From assembly GCF_006345825.1 (NCBI RefSeq), contig NZ_VCIX01000087.1:124202-188201 (forward strand): 64,000 nucleotides of DNA, in the 5' to 3' direction. Made by a program: the position numbers and the translations under genes. Positions 9,883-18,108 of this stretch are shown piece by piece. Below the pieces are notes generated by a model, which did no database searches, was not told the origin of the DNA, and worked only from the letters and a program-made list of their open reading frames with translations. Position 1 is the stretch's first letter; every line of letters starts with the position of its first letter. The DNA comes from Paenibacillus paridis (lineage in GTDB: Bacteria; Bacillota; Bacilli; Paenibacillales; Paenibacillaceae).

Positions 9883-9888
9883 ATTCTA
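9883..9888 (-). promoter_or_regulatory. Candidate -10 element for the sugar ABC operon
   Basis: TAGAAT on the minus strand lies about 67 bases before the binding-protein ATG. There is no good -35 at 17 bases, which would suit a promoter that needs an activator such as the neighbouring AraC-type response regulator bound at the repeats at 9927-10005. This is inferred from position only. Confidence 0.35.
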
Positions 9889-9926
9889 ATCGTTTTTAGA
9901 GGTGAATGGGATGTATTTTCCAACTC

Positions 9927-10005
9927 ACAACCTGTAATATTTGGTTTACTTTATTTCAGCACGATCCCTAAAACCTGTAAAATCATACGCAAAACATGTA
10001 AAATC
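9927..10005. promoter_or_regulatory. Three phased CTGTAA-type direct repeats, likely response-regulator operator
   Basis: In the 354-base divergent gap, AAAACCTGTAAAATC (9970) recurs as AAAACATGTAAAATC (9991) exactly 21 bases on. A third, looser copy ACAACCTGTAATATT starts at 9927, 43 bases earlier. Spacings near two and four helical turns place all three on one DNA face, as expected for AraC-type activators. The rest of the gap holds promoter-like AT-rich sequence and an inverted repeat TTCGG-5-CCGAA at about 9857. Confidence 0.5.
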
Positions 10006-10170
10006 GGTTGTTTTTCCGCCTCCCTGCTAACTCTTCTGCAAACTGCTGGAAGGATGTGCTATTATACTAACTACATATTAATAAAAGCCGAATCATTATC
10101 TGCGTTTATTGGAAGTAGCTATGTCAGAGCTTATTGTAAACGCTTTAATCGCTTTTTTTTTGAATAGGGA

Positions 10171-11970
10171 GTGTTCCATACGAATCGAAAATCAACCATA
10201 AAAAGCCGAATCATTCTCATTATGACGATCTTTGCCTTGCTGATCGCGATTTTATTATCGTTTTTCAGCTATGAGATGATCTCTTATTTTCAGCGTAAAA
10301 CAGCCATTCAGGCCACCGAATTTAATTTGCAGCTTATTTCTCATATTATTGAACAGGATTTGCTCAACCTTTACGCATTAGCCATGGTTTGCAGTACGAA
10401 TTCGGGCACCAATGCCCTGCTCACGAATTATTTTGAGTCGACGCAGGCAAGCGCCAAAGATGCTGTGGATGTTTTTACATCGATGCAGGAAGCATTCCGT
10501 GTTAATCCGTCCAACGCCTATGCCCGCCGCCTGATTGTAACGGATCACCAAGGGAAGTTCATTCAAGTAGATAATGCCGGCGGCCTTTCGTCTTCATTAA
10601 ATGTCCATAACATTAATGATCTCCCTGGACTTGCCGTGGATGCGGCAGAAGTATGGGACCGGGTGGTTCGTGACCCTTTTTCCATCTCAGATGGCATTCC
10701 GATCATTTGGCCGATCTATGGCACAGGAGCCTCCCGTATTGGTACCGTCTATCTGCTCGTCAATACTTCAGTCATTACCGACAAGCTAAAGGGCTATGCT
10801 TTGCCGGCTGATTCCCGCCTATTGCTTAGTCTAGGCGACTCCCGCTACCAAATCATGGACGGCAAGGTTTCGCCAGTCGCCGCCGATTATTCGGAAAGCG
10901 CATACAAAAAAGACACTCCTACTGGAGCTCAGACAGTCTTAAGCGTCATTAAAACGGACGGAGAAGAGCGCATTGCCGTATCCTATCCGGTTCGCAAGGG
11001 AGTAACGCTTACCCAGACCTTATCTGACAAGCAGCTCGCCAAAATATTTAACATCTGGATCGTCATCGCAGTTTCCGTGTGCATTTTAGTCATCATCCTT
11101 AGTGGCATTATTACGCTTTACCTGACTCGTACCATCAGCTTGCCGGTCGAGAAGCTAAAAAAACGAATGGACAAAATTGCCCAGGGCTACTTCTCTGTGG
11201 ACCGAAACATTGAGTGGAACAGTGAGCTCGGCGACGTGGGCAGAGGAATTAATCGTCTCTCGCAGGATATCGTTGTTTTAATGGAAAGCCGGGTGGCTGA
11301 CGTTAAGCAGAAGCAGGAACTGGAGTACCGCATGCTGCAGAATCAAATTAGCCCTCATTTTCTCTACAACACCTTAAACTCCGTGAAATGGATGGCCACC
11401 ATTCAAAACGCCACAGGCATTGCCGAAATGGTAACCTCCCTATCCCGGTTATTGCGAAGCATCTCTAAGGATATCCGTAAAGTGGTGCTGCTGAAGGATG
11501 AATTGAACCTGTTGGACGACTATTTTGTCATTCAAAAATACCGATATGGCAGCACCATTACGATGGAGGTAAAGATTCAGGATGAAGCTTTGCTAATTGC
11601 TCAAATTCCTCGTTTTTCTTTGCAGCCATTGGTTGAAAACGCGATTTTCCATGGTGTTGAGCCTAAAGGCAGAGGTCATATCATCATTACGGTCAGCCCA
11701 AGCGGCAGCAGCGATATTATGGTGACCATTGAAGATAACGGAGTCGGGATGGCAGAAGAACAGATTGCTTCCATTCTTTCCGATGAGGCCGTTGAAGGCA
11801 ATGGCTTATTAAAAAATCTAGGGCTTCGAAGCGTAAATGAACGCTTGCGCCTTGCTTTTGGCGATAAATACGGCCTTTCGATCGATAGCAAGCCGGGGCT
11901 TTATACGAGAATGAGCATTCTGCTTCCGTCCCCAATAAAGGAACAAATACGCATATCAAGCAAGGAGTGA
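10171..11970 (+). CDS. YesM-type sensor histidine kinase
   Basis: A 599-residue membrane sensor. Span 1 is at about residues 15-35 and span 2 at about 290-312, with a large external sensing region between them. A HAMP segment follows (about 312-365), then the His_kinase domain with the phosphoacceptor in QISPHFLYNTLNSVKW (His396), then an HATPase with VENAIFHG and DNGVGM. This is the usual YesM layout and length. The start is unclear: an in-frame TAG lies 6 bases before the GTG at 10171, and the only purine-rich ribosome site (AGGGAG) touches that GTG, so initiation may be weak or at an unusual codon just downstream. It overlaps or abuts the response regulator gene and faces the sugar ABC operon it probably controls. 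Confidence 0.92.
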   Translation: MFHTNRKSTIKSRIILIMTIFALLIAILLSFFSYEMISYFQRKTAIQATEFNLQLISHIIEQDLLNLYALAMVCSTNSGTNALLTNYFESTQASAKDAVDVFTSMQEAFRVNPSNAYARRLIVTDHQGKFIQVDNAGGLSSSLNVHNINDLPGLAVDAAEVWDRVVRDPFSISDGIPIIWPIYGTGASRIGTVYLLVNTSVITDKLKGYALPADSRLLLSLGDSRYQIMDGKVSPVAADYSESAYKKDTPTGAQTVLSVIKTDGEERIAVSYPVRKGVTLTQTLSDKQLAKIFNIWIVIAVSVCILVIILSGIITLYLTRTISLPVEKLKKRMDKIAQGYFSVDRNIEWNSELGDVGRGINRLSQDIVVLMESRVADVKQKQELEYRMLQNQISPHFLYNTLNSVKWMATIQNATGIAEMVTSLSRLLRSISKDIRKVVLLKDELNLLDDYFVIQKYRYGSTITMEVKIQDEALLIAQIPRFSLQPLVENAIFHGVEPKGRGHIIITVSPSGSSDIMVTIEDNGVGMAEEQIASILSDEAVEGNGLLKNLGLRSVNERLRLAFGDKYGLSIDSKPGLYTRMSILLPSPIKEQIRISSKE

Positions 11971-11975
11971 GGACG

Positions 11976-13580
11976 ATGATAAAGCTGCTGATTGCCGATG
12001 ATGAGGCTTTGGTCTGTATCGGTTTGCAGTCCATGCTGAAATGGGAGCAGTATAACATTGAAATTGTCGGGATTGCGCATAATGGCGCTCAGGAAGAAGA
12101 AATGATTGAAGCGCTGCAGCCCGACATTGTCATCACCGACATTAAAATGCCGGTTAAAAGCGGATTGGAGGTTGCCGAATCCGTGCGCCAAAAGCAGGGA
12201 AAGCTTCCACTTTTCATTATACTGACCAGCTATGAGGAATTTGAATATGCCCATGCGGCCATAAAGGTACAGGCCGCAGATTATTTAGTCAAGCTGGATC
12301 TAACGCCGCAAACGCTGGAGAACTCGATCAAGAAGGTGACTGCCATTATCGGGGACCTCAAAAAACTGGACGTTCCTCCCGGCACCGTTCGTCGCAGCAC
12401 CTTGCAGGAGCAGCGGGATAAATTTTTCATCCGTTTGTTTAATGATTTGTTCGAAAATAAAACCCAGTATCTGCAGCACAAAGAAGAGCTCGACATCGAT
12501 CTATCCGAGCCTTCATATGTGGTTTGTACCTGCCGAATATTGGGCCCAGACACCGTGCCGGCCCGAGGGGATAAATTGGTCGCCTTATGCTCCAGCACCG
12601 TACAAATGGTCAAGGATTCGTTATCCGCGGCCAGCCCTTGTCATGTCACGAGCCTGGATCTGCGCAATTTCGCCATTACGCTGCCGGTGTCCGCATCCGA
12701 TCCTCACCTATGGATGCCGGACATTCAGAAGCTGCTTGCCGATATGGCGATGGTTTTGCACCGTTATTTTAATGTCATCATCATTGGGGCAATCGGTTTT
12801 GCGGTTGATGATCCTTATTTCATTAGGGAGAGCTATTTGGCTGCCCGAAAGGTCTTGCCGACTGCCATTAAAGAAAACACGTTTGTATTTTTCACGGCTA
12901 GCGAAGATGCCAGCCAAACGCCGGCTTTATTCGATTTCTCGGAACTGCGGACCGAGCTTCGCCGTGCTTTTGAAGAACTCGATATCGGCACTTTAAATGC
13001 CGTCATTACAAAAATGATCGAAACCTTTGATGGGCGCTCCGAGCTGCTGGTGCCTGCCACCGACGCCGCATGCAACATCTTATATATGGCCACTTCTTTG
13101 CTTGCGGATGGTGAGAATATGTTGGAACAGATTTTTGAGAAGGAGCCTGAGGGTTACCGTGCTATCTATCGGAAGCATACAATTGAGGGCATTATCGAGT
13201 GGCTGTCTGAGTTTCGTAATGGCTGCTGTGAACTGCTTTCAACTAGAAGGCAAAGCTACAAGGAGCAGCTCGTCCGAAATGTCCAGGAGTACATTAAGAG
13301 GAATCTAAATCATAAGCTGTCTTTAAATCAAGTTGCCGACGTATTTAATTTCAGCCCGAACTATCTGAGCCATCTCTTCTCCAAAATTGCCAAGGTCAAC
13401 TACGTGGAATACATTACAGAAACCAAAATTGCCGCAGCCAAAGAAATGATGCTGCGCGGCGAAGGCCGTGTTTACGAAATTTCACAGAAACTCGGTTACG
13501 AGAGTTCTTTTTATTTCAGCAAAGTGTTCAAAAAGGTGGAAGGCGTGTCTCCTCGCGAATTTATGCAGCGAATGGGGTGA
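11976..13580 (+). CDS. YesN-type AraC-family response regulator
   Basis: A 534-residue DNA-binding partner of the preceding kinase. The N-terminal receiver domain has the phosphoacceptor Asp in DIVITDIKMPVKSG, acidic pair DDE near residue 8 and Lys in the DYLVKLDL turn. A long middle linker follows, then two C-terminal AraC helix-turn-helix motifs (LSLNQVADVFNFSPNYLSHLFSK and YEISQKLGYESSFYFSKVFKK). I chose the ATG at 11976, with AAGGAG 8 bases upstream overlapping the kinase stop, over the GTG at 11967 that abuts the ribosome site. It probably activates the divergent ABC/GH59 operon in response to an external sugar. Confidence 0.93.
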   Translation: MIKLLIADDEALVCIGLQSMLKWEQYNIEIVGIAHNGAQEEEMIEALQPDIVITDIKMPVKSGLEVAESVRQKQGKLPLFIILTSYEEFEYAHAAIKVQAADYLVKLDLTPQTLENSIKKVTAIIGDLKKLDVPPGTVRRSTLQEQRDKFFIRLFNDLFENKTQYLQHKEELDIDLSEPSYVVCTCRILGPDTVPARGDKLVALCSSTVQMVKDSLSAASPCHVTSLDLRNFAITLPVSASDPHLWMPDIQKLLADMAMVLHRYFNVIIIGAIGFAVDDPYFIRESYLAARKVLPTAIKENTFVFFTASEDASQTPALFDFSELRTELRRAFEELDIGTLNAVITKMIETFDGRSELLVPATDAACNILYMATSLLADGENMLEQIFEKEPEGYRAIYRKHTIEGIIEWLSEFRNGCCELLSTRRQSYKEQLVRNVQEYIKRNLNHKLSLNQVADVFNFSPNYLSHLFSKIAKVNYVEYITETKIAAAKEMMLRGEGRVYEISQKLGYESSFYFSKVFKKVEGVSPREFMQRMG

Positions 13581-13639
13581 CTTTTATACCTGTATAATCT
13601 AAATATAGTCTAACCGCAACGGGTATCATTCTAAGGATA

Positions 13640-13668
13640 AGCCATGCGACGGAAATCGCCGCATGGCT
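13640..13668. terminator. Stem-loop between response regulator and RCC1-repeat gene
   Basis: AGCCATGCG and CGCATGGCT form a strong stem around an 11-base loop, 60 bases after the regulator stop. The U-run is poor on both strands, so termination may be partial. Confidence 0.5.
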
Positions 13669-13712
13669 CTCATTATATGTAATATTAATTATAAAAACTC
13701 ATTGTCTAGTAG

Positions 13713-14549
13713 TTATATGCTTCTCCAGCCGCTGACATCGCATTGGCCATATTCATTATTACCCACAGCAGCAACCTTGCCGTCCGATTTAAGTCCCACG
13801 GTATGAGTGCAACCCGCCGCAACCGCCACCATATCTCGCCAGCTGCTAACTTCACATTGGCCATGCTTGTTCCAGCCCACAACCGCCACTGTACCGTCCG
13901 ATTTCAAGCCAATGGTATGGTGGCTACCCGCCGCTATCGCTACAATGCCGTGCCAACCGCTTACCTCACATTGCCCTTCCGTATTTCGGCCAGCTGCAAC
14001 CACTGTTCCATCCAATTTAAGACCCACGGTATGAAGGTAACCTGCCGCTACCGACGCCATGTCGCGCCAGCCGTTTACTTTGCATTGGCCATACCGATTA
14101 TTACCCACAGCAACCACCGTGCCGTCCGATTTAAGTCCAACGGTATGCCAGTCCCCCGCCGCTACCGCCACCATATCTCGCCAGTCATTTACATGGCATT
14201 CGCCTTCCTTATTATGCCCCACAGCCACCACCGTGCCATCCGCTTTAAGCCCGACGGTACGTCGCCAACCCGCCGCTATCGCCACCATATCTCGCCAGCT
14301 GCTTACATTGCATTGGTCATGCTTATTCCAACCCACAGCCACCACCGTGCCGTCCGCTTTAAGCCCGATGGTATGAGCATTACCCGTATGGGCATTGCCA
14401 GCCGCCACTGCCACAATATCTTGCCAGCCGCTTACCTCACATTGGCCATATTTATTATCGCCCACAGCCGTCACCGTTCCGTCTGCTTTAAGCAAGGCGG
14501 TATGACGATAACCCGACGCTATGGAAGGCAAGGGTTTCATAACGTTCAT
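13713..14549 (-). CDS. RCC1-repeat beta-propeller protein
   Basis: A 278-residue protein made almost wholly of RCC1-type repeats of about 42 residues, each with the pattern HT(V/I)GLKxDGTVVAVGxNxxGQC and a W-R-D-M/I-VAVAAG turn. Six to seven units should close into a seven-bladed propeller. There is no signal peptide, lipobox or added domain, so it is probably cytosolic unless exported another way. AAGGAG lies 8 bases before the ATG. One unit carries an extra NAHTG duplication (GNAHTGNAHTIGL). RCC1 repeats mediate protein binding in eukaryotes; the bacterial role is not known to me. It stands alone, convergent with the response regulator. A binding partner cannot be inferred. Confidence 0.85.
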   Translation of the reverse strand: MNVMKPLPSIASGYRHTALLKADGTVTAVGDNKYGQCEVSGWQDIVAVAAGNAHTGNAHTIGLKADGTVVAVGWNKHDQCNVSSWRDMVAIAAGWRRTVGLKADGTVVAVGHNKEGECHVNDWRDMVAVAAGDWHTVGLKSDGTVVAVGNNRYGQCKVNGWRDMASVAAGYLHTVGLKLDGTVVAAGRNTEGQCEVSGWHGIVAIAAGSHHTIGLKSDGTVAVVGWNKHGQCEVSSWRDMVAVAAGCTHTVGLKSDGKVAAVGNNEYGQCDVSGWRSI

Positions 14550-14696
14550 AAATATCGCTCCTTAGTAGATCACTCATTAGGGTCACGGTTGTAAGCAGAT
14601 TCTTTGATTTATGTAGACATCTAAAGGTAAAAATCCCGCTACCAAGGCGAACAATTCGTTTCTCCAAAACGTTCTTCTCGCTTCGCTTAAACTACT

Positions 14697-15245
14697 TTAC
14701 GTAAGGCTATAATCTTGTTCGTAGGATAATTTTGTTTCTTCATAGGTTGGAATATCAATTAGTTCAACTTTTTCTATATCCAAATGCAAAAAATCCTTTG
14801 CAAGCATTCTTACACTCTTCTTAATTTCATCAATGTCCCATGATTTAGATAATTTAGTCCACATATCAATATAGACTGGTTTATACCCATCTCTATTCGT
14901 AGGGGCAAAATGAGAAACCTGGCGGGAAAGGGAATCCTCTTCTGAATCTCTAGGATATATATAAAAATAATGAATATCTTGCTTTCCATTTATAAACTCT
15001 TCAATTTCATCACAGTAATCTTTTTCGTCTCCAATAATATCCATATCATTTTTCAAAAGATATTCCAGAGATTGCTTAGTTGTAAGTTCAAAATAACCCA
15101 GGAATTTTTTTTGCCCTATATCAGAATAAAGTGTAATTTCATCGTTACAGCTTTTGTTGCAAAAGCCATAAACTCCATACCAAAATAACCAATGTCTAAC
15201 TTTGACATAAATCGTTTGAATTTTAATCACGCACCTAATTTTCAT
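14697..15245 (-). CDS. Hypothetical protein of unknown family
   Basis: A 182-residue protein I do not recognise. It is Asp/Glu/Lys/Tyr-rich with segments such as GYFELTTKQSLEYLLKND and KELVDIPTYEE-like charged stretches at the C-terminus, and no signal peptide or clear membrane span. The DNA is more AT-rich than that of its neighbours, which suggests recent acquisition. The start is uncertain: the ATG at 15245 has no clear ribosome site, and a GTG at codon 6 has only a weak AGGTG. It could be an immunity-type or other small accessory protein, but nothing in it shows this. Confidence 0.5.
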   Translation of the reverse strand: MKIRCVIKIQTIYVKVRHWLFWYGVYGFCNKSCNDEITLYSDIGQKKFLGYFELTTKQSLEYLLKNDMDIIGDEKDYCDEIEEFINGKQDIHYFYIYPRDSEEDSLSRQVSHFAPTNRDGYKPVYIDMWTKLSKSWDIDEIKKSVRMLAKDFLHLDIEKVELIDIPTYEETKLSYEQDYSLT

Positions 15246-15350
15246 GTACTTTTAGTAGTTCCCTATAATTTTATCATACGGTACTAAGCAAATATGGCTT
15301 CATAATCCACGAGTCAGCAAAAATAGGAATGGCTTCAGTTATGCCACAAG

Positions 15351-16253
15351 CTATTTCGACAATGAAACATACTGAAAACGGTCCAAGAACCGTCTGATCG
15401 TCGTGCTCGAAGCTTTGCTCTCTTGCAGCACCCATCCAATCGAAATCAAGCGCTGCGGCATATCCAGTTCTTTTGCAAAATAATCGTTCCGTTGAAAGTT
15501 GGTGTGGTGGGCAAAGGAATATTCATGTCCGACGGTAACCGCATTTAATTGCTGCAAAGCAGCGTTGATCACTTCCGAATTGTTCGTTCGAAATAATACG
15601 TTCACATCGCCAATTTCGCTCGAAAGAGCGAGAATAAATTGATCGATCAGCTCATCGTTAAATAAAACAAAGGTTTGCTCTTTCAAATCTTGTAATGCTA
15701 TCGATTTGTTTGCTGCCAAAGCGCTGCTGCTATTCACACAGATGCGCATGAAGCCTTCGTCAATTGGATAAAAGCGGAGTCCTTGAAGCTGCTCGTCAAT
15801 ATCATCTTGATAAAGGGCAATTAAGCCAAGATCAGCCTGTTTATCACGAATATCCTTAATAATTAAAGAAGAAGGCTTTTCGGAAAGCTCGAAAGTCAGG
15901 TCCGCGTGGATATTTTTCATACTGGCTACAGCCTTTATGATGGCAGGTATGCCGCCGGGGATGGCCGAGAGACGCAGCTCCCCGCTAATCAATTCACCAA
16001 TGTATTCCGCATCCTCTTTGATCATTTGAATGGTATCGAGTACCGATTTGAATTTATCAAAAATCGCCTTGGCCTGCTCCAATGGATACGCACCATTGCG
16101 TGATCTTTCGAACAACTTGATGCCAAGCTCCTTCTCCAGCCTTGTGATCGCTTGGCTAATCGTAGATTGCGTGACGCATAAAGAAGCAGAAGCTGTTGTT
16201 ATCGAAGCCGTTTTGGCTACTTCCAGTGCATAAGCCATTTGTTCCAGGTTCAT
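15351..16253 (-). CDS. LysR-family transcriptional regulator
   Basis: A 300-residue LysR-type regulator. The winged helix-turn-helix at residues 1-60 includes SITTASASLCVTQSTISQAITRLEKELGIKLFERS, followed by the linker helix and a substrate-binding-like sensor domain (ISGELRLSAIPGGIPAII onward) that normally binds a small co-inducer. Length is typical. It is divergent from an SDR oxidoreductase gene with a 143-base shared promoter region, the classic LysR arrangement, so it most likely controls that gene and itself. The effector is unknown. Confidence 0.93.
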   Translation of the reverse strand: MNLEQMAYALEVAKTASITTASASLCVTQSTISQAITRLEKELGIKLFERSRNGAYPLEQAKAIFDKFKSVLDTIQMIKEDAEYIGELISGELRLSAIPGGIPAIIKAVASMKNIHADLTFELSEKPSSLIIKDIRDKQADLGLIALYQDDIDEQLQGLRFYPIDEGFMRICVNSSSALAANKSIALQDLKEQTFVLFNDELIDQFILALSSEIGDVNVLFRTNNSEVINAALQQLNAVTVGHEYSFAHHTNFQRNDYFAKELDMPQRLISIGWVLQESKASSTTIRRFLDRFQYVSLSK

Positions 16254-16396
16254 TTCGGTCAGCCTCTTTATTTAATTTTTTTTAACTAACATACGTTTTA
16301 ATTAAATATACATGATCAAAAGGCTAAAGTATACTGGTTACAAAACAGCTCAATCCCCTAACAAATAAACGGATGTTATCAAAAAGGAGTGCAACA
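16254..16396. promoter_or_regulatory. Divergent LysR/SDR promoter region
   Basis: This AT-rich 143-base gap lies between the two divergent starts. It contains TTAACTAACATACGTTTTAATTAA-like sequence with T-N11-A matches, expected for a LysR box, but no single site stands out by eye. Confidence 0.35.
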
Positions 16397-17179
16397 ATGA
16401 CTATCATAAACAATCGATTCGCTAACAAGGTTGCCATCGTCACAGGCGGAGCTTCCGGTATCGGTTATGCAATTGCTGAACGGCTTATTCAAGAAGGAGC
16501 TTCCGTGGTAGCAGCGGATCTCAATATAGAGCGCCTTCAGGCGATCCAAGCTCAGCTTGGCGAACGTTTTTACGGCGTTAAAGCCAATGTGACAGTGGAA
16601 GCGGATGCAGCGAATCTCGTGAGTGCGGCAGTTGAACGCTTTGGTGGATTGCAGCTTGCGTTTAATGTGGCAGGAGCATCGAAAGCAGGTGTGATTACTG
16701 AGCTATCCGAGTCGGATTGGGATTTTACAGTTGACCTATGTATGAAGGGCGTATTTCTCTGCATGAAGCATCAAGCACTGCAAATGGCTAAGCAAGGCGG
16801 AGGATCGATTGTGAACGTTGCCTCGCTTAACGCACAAGTTCCGATGTATGCAGGCTCCGCTTATGCTTCCGCCAAAGCAGGCGTGGACATGCTGACAAAA
16901 AACGGTGCACTGGAGATGGCACGAAGCGGCATTCGCGTGAATGCAATTCTTCCGGGTCTGATCGAGACGCCATTGACCGCAGATTTGCTTAAGCAAGAGG
17001 ATATTAAAGCTGCTTATATGGAACGCATACCTATGAAGCGTGCGGCGAAGCCGGAAGAAATGACCGGTCCCGCACTCTTCTTGGCAAGCGAAGATGCAGG
17101 TTATGTGAACGGGGCAAGCCTGATTGTTGATGGAGGCTGGGCAACGAGTGGTTATCCGGATTTAAGCCGTTGGTTTTAA
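16397..17179 (+). CDS. Short-chain dehydrogenase/reductase (SDR, classical)
   Basis: A 260-residue NAD(P)-dependent oxidoreductase with a Rossmann fold. The nucleotide-binding motif TGGASGIG is near residue 16, NVAGA follows the fourth strand, Ser is in VNVASLN, and the catalytic pair is in YASAK. A C-terminal VNGASLIVDGGW segment is typical of FabG-like enzymes. Start chosen at the ATG with AAGGAG 8 bases upstream, rather than 24 bases earlier. It is divergent from the LysR gene. The Asp in VAADLN at the end of the second strand favours NAD over NADP. Substrate unknown; 3-hydroxy or sugar-alcohol oxidation is possible. Confidence 0.92.
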   Translation: MTIINNRFANKVAIVTGGASGIGYAIAERLIQEGASVVAADLNIERLQAIQAQLGERFYGVKANVTVEADAANLVSAAVERFGGLQLAFNVAGASKAGVITELSESDWDFTVDLCMKGVFLCMKHQALQMAKQGGGSIVNVASLNAQVPMYAGSAYASAKAGVDMLTKNGALEMARSGIRVNAILPGLIETPLTADLLKQEDIKAAYMERIPMKRAAKPEEMTGPALFLASEDAGYVNGASLIVDGGWATSGYPDLSRWF

Positions 17180-17217
17180 GACTTAGTCATAGATAACAAA
17201 AGTACGGTCTATAAAAT

Positions 17218-17264
17218 AACCTGCAGACATGTCCGTTGTAACGGCCTAGCCTGCAGGTTTTTTT
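17218..17264 (+). terminator. Rho-independent terminator of the SDR gene
   Basis: AACCTGCAG and CTGCAGGTT form a perfect 9-bp stem, followed by a run of T (TTTTTTT), 38 bases after the stop. Confidence 0.85.
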
Positions 17265-17278
17265 CGTTTACAAACAAA

Positions 17279-17302
17279 AGCCTAAGCAGTTTGCAATAGG
17301 CT
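17279..17302 (-). terminator. Terminator of the siderophore/FhuF operon
   Basis: Read on the minus strand, AGCCTA and TAGGCT pair around a short inner stem, followed by TTTTGTTTG. It lies about 30 bases past the FhuF-like stop. Confidence 0.6.
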
Positions 17303-17330
17303 GAGTTTTATTACGGTTTCACCGCCCTTA

Positions 17331-18107
17331 TTAGGGGCGGCAGTCGATCGGTTTCGGACAGGCTCTGCAGTATTCCGGGGACATCTCGTAGTAAAAGCAG
17401 CACGTTTGGCGAGTATAGGCCGCCGTGTTGTCGGCAGCACCTGCGTTCACTGCTCTCATAAACCTCTCAAAGGGGTTACGACGTTCCCCGAATAGGCTTG
17501 CTGGCGCCGTCTGCGAAATAAACTGAAAGTCATCATGAAATCGCAGCATTACGGAAGGGTCCTGTTCTTCTTCCAAGCCTTCTTCATATATTGGAATAAT
17601 ACGGACCAGCGCATTTTCCCATAAGATCGCCATAGGAACTCGTCCAACGGTGGATAAGGAGCGAAACACTCGGGACAGATGAGATTCAAATAGTTGACTC
17701 ACTACCTGGTCCCGCCACTCTTTCCGTTTCCCCGCTTCCGGTTCCGTAACGCTCAATTCTTCAAAGCTCAGATTGGGGAATTTAGATTTACTCACATCCT
17801 CGTGCGGTGCAGCTAATTGACAATTCTCCAGTGTTAACTGCAACCCTTTATTGTATGCCGTCATCGCGTACAAGACAGGCGTAACCGTTAAAAAGGCATA
17901 TCGTTTCGCCAGCATCGACGCTGTTACTCGTCTCGATGGCGAACCGATTTCACTCGCGAACCGATCCAAGTAGGTCTCGCATTTCTCCCGATCCAGCAAG
18001 TCTGTTGAAAAAATGAAGCTGGTGGTAGGCTGAACCATCCCTTCGGGAGTAAAGTTGAATCTATCCCCTAACTCCTCCCACTCCAGCTGTGTAAGCACCT
18101 CTGCCAT
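17331..18107 (-). CDS. FhuF-like ferric-siderophore reductase
   Basis: A 258-residue protein ending in a cysteine cluster, CC-x10-C-x2-C (TCCFYYEMSPEYCRACPKP), that matches the C-terminal 2Fe-2S binding motif of FhuF. Such proteins reduce Fe(III) held in an imported siderophore at the inner membrane face so that iron is released. The rest of the protein shows weak all-alpha FhuF-type character. I chose the ATG at 18107, one base after the lipoprotein stop (TAATATG), which implies translational coupling; an in-frame TTG at 18146 overlapping that gene is an alternative. Its place after a siderophore-binding lipoprotein under a Fur box supports the role. Confidence 0.8.
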   Translation of the reverse strand: MAEVLTQLEWEELGDRFNFTPEGMVQPTTSFIFSTDLLDREKCETYLDRFASEIGSPSRRVTASMLAKRYAFLTVTPVLYAMTAYNKGLQLTLENCQLAAPHEDVSKSKFPNLSFEELSVTEPEAGKRKEWRDQVVSQLFESHLSRVFRSLSTVGRVPMAILWENALVRIIPIYEEGLEEEQDPSVMLRFHDDFQFISQTAPASLFGERRNPFERFMRAVNAGAADNTAAYTRQTCCFYYEMSPEYCRACPKPIDCRP

Positions 18108-18108
18108 A

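Noticed and set aside
10083..10215. Duplicated 15-mer as a sign of an insertion-sequence target duplication
   Set aside because: No transposon ends or transposase lie between the copies, which are only 118 bases apart.
13713..14549. Regular spacing of near-repeats suggested a CRISPR-like array
   Set aside because: The repeats are about 126 bases apart and code for RCC1 blades; spacer and repeat do not follow CRISPR form.
13743..14594. 283-codon plus-strand frame opposite the RCC1 gene
   Set aside because: It mirrors the repeat of the real gene, has His/Arg-rich composition and no ribosome site.
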